Below are positions 59,041-64,000 of a DNA stretch of 64,000 nt, in pieces (within the stretch, counting starts at the first letter, position 1; every line of letters starts with the position of its first letter). The stretch is from Moringa oleifera. Lineage: Eukaryota > Streptophyta > Magnoliopsida > Brassicales > Moringaceae. A program made the translations under genes and the position numbers. Below the pieces are notes generated by a model. The model searched no databases. It was given only the letters and a program-made list of their open reading frames with translations, and was not told the DNA's origin. Location of the stretch: NCBI GenBank assembly GCA_021397835.1, contig JAJFZO010000229.1, positions 5,838,501 through 5,902,500 of the forward strand, written 5' to 3'.

Positions 59041-59300
59041 TGATAGCCAGCGTGCGAGCCAGGGGTGCCACAGCAGTCCCCAGCCGGCACAGCGCCAGCC
59101 TTGCCAGGGGTGCCCCACACGAGCTAGCCGCGAGCATGCTGAGAGGCTCGGCATGTGCTGTGGGCGTTGATTTCATGGGCAACCTGGGCTTGGCCATGTC
59201 CCATGGCTGTAATGGACCCTGAGGGCAGCCATGGGGTGGCTAGAGGATCACTGGACAATGCAGCCAACACGCACCCTGGGCCAAGCAGAGGCACAGCTGC
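59041..59300 (+). other. Inverted unique IGS segment, second unit
   Basis: Second reverse-complement copy of 25141-25385, very similar to 57406-57675. Confidence 0.8.
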
Positions 59301-59670
59301 CCCAGCCTGCTGGCCGTAATGCTCAGTTGCGAAATTGGAATGAATTGACAATCTTTTCATCACAGAATTGGTCCCGAAATGACTCACATGAATTGTGTAA
59401 TCCATGAGGAGTCTGCCTTGAAGTTTGGGATAATTTCGACTCGCGGGCTATTTTTGATGATTTTTTTATTTTTTGATTGTAGATAATTGATTAAAAAAAT
59501 TTTAGTGCCCAGAAAATTCTAAAATCCTTTTTGGTGGTAGATATGATTATTTTCCATTAATGTACAAAATTTCAACTCAAAATTTGAAGTAAATAACTTT
59601 GTATACCCATTATGATGGTTCAGACATATTGATGTTTCCTCCTGCCAGAGTGAAATTTCATTTAAGACTC
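59301..59670 (+). promoter_or_regulatory. Inverted AT-rich promoter block, second unit
   Basis: Third copy of the AT-rich block. Contains CGACTCGCGGGCTATTTTTG, GATAATTGATTAAAAAAATT and ATTTCAACTCAAAATTTG. Confidence 0.6.
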
Positions 59671-59683
59671 TTTAGGGGGGAGG
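59671..59683 (+). promoter_or_regulatory. Candidate Pol I start site, inverted unit 2
   Basis: TTTAGGGGGGAGG followed by TGGTCAC, plus strand. It is the copy closest to the general plant form of a TA-rich tract running into G's. It is followed by nearly 0.94 kb of ETS. Confidence 0.6.
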
Positions 59684-60620
59684 TGGTCACTAAGCTTGCT
59701 GGGTGCCAACGGGCCATGAGTGCTCCCCCTTTGCCTATCCCACATGGGCAGGCACTGGGTTTGGGGAACCCAATGTGCATAGCACGAGCTGGGTGGCTTG
59801 TTGCCTTGCCCATCCAACCGGTGGTGCGTGGCTGTGGCAGCCACCACCGTCGGCAGGCAGGCGACCAACGACGTTAGTCGAAGAGTGTGGGATGCCCAAT
59901 CACAAGCCAACAATGTAGGGAAAATGTGGTAAATGAAATCCTCTAAATTGTAGGCAACGAAATGAGAAAAATCATGGGATAATGAGCTGGGATGTGGCTA
60001 GACAGGCTCGACGGTGTGGGCGACGAAGCTAACGATGATGCATGCTACGCGAGGACCAAATCATTTGGGGGATTTCGAGCATGCAGAGCACTAAGCCCAG
60101 GCTTTCGAGGCGACAGACGCGGGGTTGGATCCTGACGCTCAGGCTTGCCTAGATGGACTCATTGGTAGCATGATCGACGACATGATCGTCAGTCATTAGC
60201 ATCGAGCGAGCCACACGGCCAGCTTGGGCACAGCGTGACACCTTTATTGCCAAGGCCTTATCTATGGAAAAAATGTGGGAAACAAAATCCACTAAATCGT
60301 GGGATAATGAGCTGGGATGTGGCTAGACAAGTACGATGGTGTGGGCGATGAAGCTAACAATGATGCATGCTATGCGAGGGCCAAATCACTAGGGGGATTT
60401 CGAGCATGCAGAGTGCTTTGTCGCAGGCCTTTGAGGCAGCGGACGCGGGGTTGGATCCCCACCCTCAGGCTTTTCGAGGCGGACTCGTTGCACAGCGCGG
60501 TCGATGACACAATCGTCGATCGTTAGCATCGAGCGACCACATGGCTAGTCTGGGCACCCCGTGACACTCCTGCTGCCAAGGCCTCATCGATGGTCCTTTG
60601 GCATTGAAGAATACGAGAAC
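59684..60620 (+). other. Inverted 5'ETS, second unit
   Basis: Reverse-complement homologue of about 24005-24825, including both ~325-bp ETS repeats (GCCAAGGCCTTATC near 60260 and GCCAAGGCCTCATC near 60580). It ends at GAAGAATACGAGAAC and joins a truncated LTR; the rest of the ETS and the 18S 5' end are missing. Confidence 0.82.
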
Positions 60621-61071
60621 CCAGCACACGGATGGTATGAATATGTCCAGTGATGGGAACACAGGGAAAAATTCGGGAACCCAGCTTGGCATGGATGGAA
60701 AGTCCAGCAAGCAAAGATATTCTGGAAAGAAAGTATATGGCTATTGGCTAGAGGAAGATCAAGGCGATAGAAGGATAAGAAAGAGATGGCTATCCCGAAA
60801 GCCAAGGGAGATAAGGATCGAAAAGAGTCCTAAACAAAACCACCTCCTCAAGCCTACCTAAACTGGTTGAACATGGATAAGAAGGCTTAGAGAAGACTTC
60901 AAAGGATATGAGATCTTTGACTCATGAAGAGTCCTTGCAAGAGAAGGATGCTATCCAAACTTTGAAGATAAGTCTCAATGAGATAAAGATTCGTGATCAA
61001 GATTGGGTGGCCTATCCAAAAAACATGGGATAACTAAGAGGGAGTTTTTGAGTAGGACACTCCTCAACTAG

Positions 61072-61079
61072 TATAAAAA
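61072..61079 (+). promoter_or_regulatory. LTR TATA box, element E
   Basis: TATAAAAA in the LTR, about 120 bp upstream of an AATAAA. This spacing fits a U3 promoter and the R region of an LTR retrotransposon. Confidence 0.65.
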
Positions 61080-61198
61080 GGGGGCTTGGGTTCAGTTGTA
61101 AAGACATTGACTAATACAAACTCAAGTGTGTGGGTAGCTAGAGGCTTTGGGTGCTCTTAGAGAGAGAGCCTTCTTTTGTAAATAGTTCCTTTATTTTG

Positions 61199-61204
61199 AA
61201 TAAA
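61199..61204 (+). terminator. LTR polyadenylation signal AATAAA, element E
   Basis: AATAAA downstream of the LTR TATA box, conserved in the other LTRs as the complement TTTATT near the same position. Confidence 0.5.
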
Positions 61205-61369
61205 GGTTAAGAAAGAGTTCTCGTAATACTGTCTCCTTACTTTGCTTTTACATTGTTATCTCTTCTTCTTTGCTTGGCGTGGGCTTAAAAAGTTGGGCTG
61301 GCTAGGTGGACGCACTTAGCGCCATCACACTAGGGTTCCGCTGATTCGGCAACAAACAGTGTGACAGTT

Positions 61370-61381
61370 TGGTATCAGAGC
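61370..61381 (+). promoter_or_regulatory. Primer-binding site (tRNA-iMet), element E
   Basis: Perfect TGGTATCAGAGC three bases after the 5' LTR end. Confidence 0.93.
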
Positions 61382-61439
61382 ACGATTTCGATCACCACTT
61401 TCTTAAAGTTATGGTTGATCTTATCGCTGCCAAGGCCCC

Positions 61440-62420
61440 ATGCTAGGAGGGAGTGAGTCGATGCTAGAGCATGTCACTCGATTGAAATAGATCGTTGGCA
61501 CATCATCGGAAAGGTTGACATGCACATTGGCAGAGTTGATGGAGACAATTGCCCAGCGACAATCCTTGATGGTCGAGGATATCGGAAACCTCAAGGATAC
61601 TGTGAGGAGCCTTGAGACTGAGATCATGTTGCTGAAAAGGGCTGCCCATACATCAGCAGTAGGAGCGGACTCTATTGTGGCTAAGCTGAAGGTGCCAGAA
61701 CCAAAGCCATTCTCTGGAGAGAGGAACGCCAAGGATTTGGAGAACTTCTTGTGAGATATGGAGCAGTATTTCAAAGCTGCTCAAGTGCCAGTAAACGACC
61801 AGGTAATGATCACATCCATGTACTTATCTGGTGATGCTGAGTTGTGGTGGCGCATTCGTATGCAAGATGATGCTATCATGGGAAGACCAAGCATTGATTC
61901 GTGGGAGGCACTCAAAAAGGAACTGAAGGAGCAATTCCTGCCATGTAACACTTCGTTCATGGCTAAGGAACAAGTCGTGGGCTCAATGCGCGACTTTGTG
62001 AAAGAGTTCGGTTCCTTGATGTTAGACATCAAAAACATGTCAGAGGAGGATAGGTTGTTTAACTTCCTATTGGGCTTGCAGCTGTGGGCTCAAGCAAAAC
62101 TGAGGTGGTAAGGTGTCAAAGACTTGTCCTCAGCATTTTTCGTGGCAGATAGCTTAGTGGATTTCAAGTATGTAGGTGATGCTTCCGAAAAAAATGAGAA
62201 ATAAGGGGAGGTTGAAAAGGAGATGAAAAAGCCCAATGGCAAGGGCAAGAAAAAGAAGAATGCCAAGTCCAGCAACCCTCGGAGCTCATCCCCTTCGAAG
62301 GGTAAGGGAAAGAATATGGACCAAGGGGGTTGCTTCTTATGCAACGGGCCACATAGAGCACGCAACTGTCCGCGCAAGAAGAAGTTAGCAGCGCTCATAG
62401 CAGCAAAGGAATCCCCCGAG
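61440..62420 (+). pseudogene. Gag, element E
   Basis: Starts MLGGSESMLEHVTRL (Met at 61440). Stops occur early at the K-to-stop near 61488 and at TGA in place of Trp just before DMEQYF (61753-61755). The central FLPCNTSFMAKEQ region and a lysine-rich tract precede the zinc knuckle CFLCNGPHRARNC, whose metal ligands are complete. The codon that is TAG in elements A and C is CAG here. Confidence 0.88.
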
Positions 62421-63103
62421 GAAGAGGAAGGGAATGCCATAACTCGGGCGAACCCAATCCAATTGCTGAATGCGATCACATCCAAGAACTTGCAGAAAGG
62501 GTTGATCTATGTCCCGATGAAGGTAAACGGAAAGGATGCAATGGCAATGTTGGATACGGGAGCTACCAACAATTTCATCACGGAAAGAGAAGTGGGAAAG
62601 CTCGAGCTTAAGCTTTCTCCAGCCTTGATCAAGTTCAAAGCAACGAATGCTGAGGCAAAGGCAGTATGCGGAGCTGCCACTACGACCCTTGAAGTAAGCG
62701 AATGGAAAGGTACATCCATCTTTATGATAACTCAATTAGATGACTTCGATGTTATCTTATGTCTAGAATTCATCAGACAAGCCAAGGCATTAGTGATGCC
62801 CCACTTAGGTGGATTACTCGTGGCTAATGAGCGAGCCTCGAGCCTAATTAGAACCAAAGCAATAAGGGAGCTTTCGGTAAACAAGAAGTAGATCGGGTTA
62901 TAATCTGCAAAGCGGTTTAAGTCAAAACTACAAAAGGGTGAAGTGACAATGCTGGCAGCACTATTTGAGGCAAAACTAGATTAGGTGGTGGAGGTACCTG
63001 ACGAGACTGCTGAAGTGTTTAGGAAATTCAACAGCAGGATGCCATCGAAACTGCCTAAGATAGTACCTTCAAGGAGGAATGTTGATCATATGATCGGGAA
63101 GAA
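62421..63103 (+). pseudogene. Protease region, element E
   Basis: In frame with the zinc knuckle from 62223 to 62891, showing gag and protease were one frame originally. Contains AMLDTGATNNFITEREVGKL (DTGA active site) and DVILCLEF. A stop at 62889 and further changes follow, up to RRNVDHM at the internal deletion junction (about 63085-63110). Confidence 0.87.
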
Positions 63104-63464
63104 AGTTGGAGCAGTAGGTTATGGGTTAAAGCTATCATAACATCTGAGGATGCACCTAACATTCCATGCGAGCTTCCTCAAAGAGTTTTAGGAAGATGCC
63201 GATCACGGACGCAAGCAGGCTAAGCGTGCACCGCTGGCAACTCAAGTTTAATTTGACAAGAAGATAGAGAAGATCCTTGATCACTGAAAGGAGGGCTATA
63301 CTAAGATGAATCGGAGGACATACTACTTAGTCCAGTGGAAAGGCACCAGTGAGGTGGATGTGAGTTGGGAAAAAGATACCACATTATGGCAATTCGAGGA
63401 CCAGATCAAGACGTACCACAACAATAAGCCAACAAGGGCGTCAGGTTCTTCTGGTGGGGGTGGT
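63104..63464 (+). pseudogene. Integrase tail and chromodomain, element E
   Basis: After the deletion junction (GGGAAGAAAGTTGGAGCA) the sequence encodes the integrase tail and a well preserved chromodomain: RRTYYLVQWKGTSEVDVSWE then TTLWQFEDQI. The conserved aromatic residues and the LWQF end support a group-II-type chromodomain. It finishes in a polypurine tract GGTGGGGGTGG before the 3' LTR. Confidence 0.88.
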
Positions 63465-64000
63465 TGTCAGACCCTTGAATCTGAGTGCCAAGGCATAGGC
63501 ATGGTGAGTCTTGCTCCATGCTCAGACCTATAAGTGTGGAGGACAACACTAGCAAGGCAAAAACTCATGAGTTAGATATGGGAATGAATGCAGAAGACTT
63601 GGTGAAAAATCGAGTTTCATACTCATAGTGGCGAGTTAAGCTGATGAGCTGGGAACATTGTGGAGTGAGGGATGAAGCACACAAACAGACCCATAAGCCC
63701 ACTTAAGGGGAAAGCGGCAGAGATGCCTTAAGCAAGCACCAACACATAATGGTGCGAATATGTCCAGTGACGGGAAAACAGGGCAGATTTCGGGAACTTA
63801 ACTTGGCATGGATGGAAAGTCCAGCAAGCGAAGACATTCCAAAAAGAAAAGATATGGCTATTGGCTAGAGGAGGATCAGGCGATAAAAGGATAAAAAAGA
63901 GATGTCTATCTCGAAAGCCAAGGGAGATAAGGCTCGAGAAGAGTCCTGAACGGGAACCACCTCCTCAAGCTATCCAAATCGATTGAAAGCGGATAAGAGG
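63465..64000 (+). repeat. 3' LTR of element E (partial, window edge)
   Basis: Begins TGTCAGACCC after the polypurine tract and continues 536 bp to the end of the window. Confidence 0.9.

Larger units (their letters stand above)
60621..61366 (+). repeat. Truncated 5' LTR of element E
   Basis: About 740 bp; the first ~270 bp are missing at the junction with the ETS. It ends CAGTGTGACA before the primer site. It contains one copy of the 46-bp unit (about 60910-60960). Confidence 0.88.
60621..64000 (+). mobile_element. Chromovirus element E, plus strand, internally deleted, cut by window edge
   Basis: Truncated 5' LTR (60621-61366), primer site, gag, protease, the same internal deletion as element C, chromodomain, then the start of the 3' LTR. 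Orientation relative to the adjacent inverted ETS equals that of the other copies relative to their rRNA gene. It is therefore plausibly the same ancestral insertion inside the inverted rDNA unit. Confidence 0.9.

Overview
This window is a decayed 35S ribosomal DNA locus from a plant nuclear genome, most likely an angiosperm. The evidence is recognisable 26S, 5.8S and 18S rRNA sequence with ITS1/ITS2, an intergenic spacer (IGS) made of GC-rich ~180-bp repeats, a chromodomain Ty3/gypsy retrotransposon with the plant tRNA-iMet primer site, and a CACTA transposon with CACTA-type ends. I cannot name the species. I see no ordinary host protein-coding gene. The long open frames in the spacer arrays are by-products of a GC-rich repeat whose period is close to a multiple of three.

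Layout. From 1 to about 56.55 kb all rDNA is transcribed on the minus strand. Copy 1: IGS array edge (1-430), 3' spacer, 26S (590-3622), ITS2, 5.8S (3843-4000), ITS1 fragment, 18S (4078-5351) split by a 6.5-kb chromovirus (5352-11899), then a 17-nt 18S stub fused to a 6.6-kb IGS array (11917-18480). Copy 2: 3' spacer, 26S (18696-21881) carrying a 1162-bp CACTA element (20435-21596), a direct 26S-to-18S deletion junction, 18S holding a solo LTR (22054-23075), the 18S 5' end, 5'ETS (23422-24825), a candidate Pol I start site, an AT-rich block, unique IGS, and an array (25386-26667). Copy 3, the most complete: 26S (26913-30217), ITS2, 5.8S, ITS1, 18S with an internally deleted chromovirus (32300-36775), and a short array. 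Copy 4: truncated 26S, ITS2, 5.8S, ITS1, and an 18S fragment fused to a retrotransposon interior (41019-43464). Copy 5: 26S, ITS2, 5.8S and an ITS1 fragment fused to a 9.4-kb array (45855-55278). Copy 6: 3' spacer and a 1-kb 26S fragment. From 56.55 kb the spacer is inverted (plus strand): array, promoter region, ETS start, array, promoter region, ETS. It ends in a plus-strand copy of the same deleted chromovirus (60621 to the window end).

How it fits together. Three retrotransposon copies (full-length, solo LTR, internally deleted) sit at exactly the same 18S position with the same GTAGG-type 5-bp duplication. The simplest reading is one ancient insertion into an 18S gene, followed by amplification of the interrupted rDNA unit, then decay by microhomology deletions, LTR-LTR recombination, an inversion and CpG-type transitions. 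The sarcin-ricin loop and the 530 loop are damaged in several copies, so this looks like a silenced pseudo-rDNA locus and not a working NOR unit. Misassembly of rDNA must be excluded before the junctions are taken literally.
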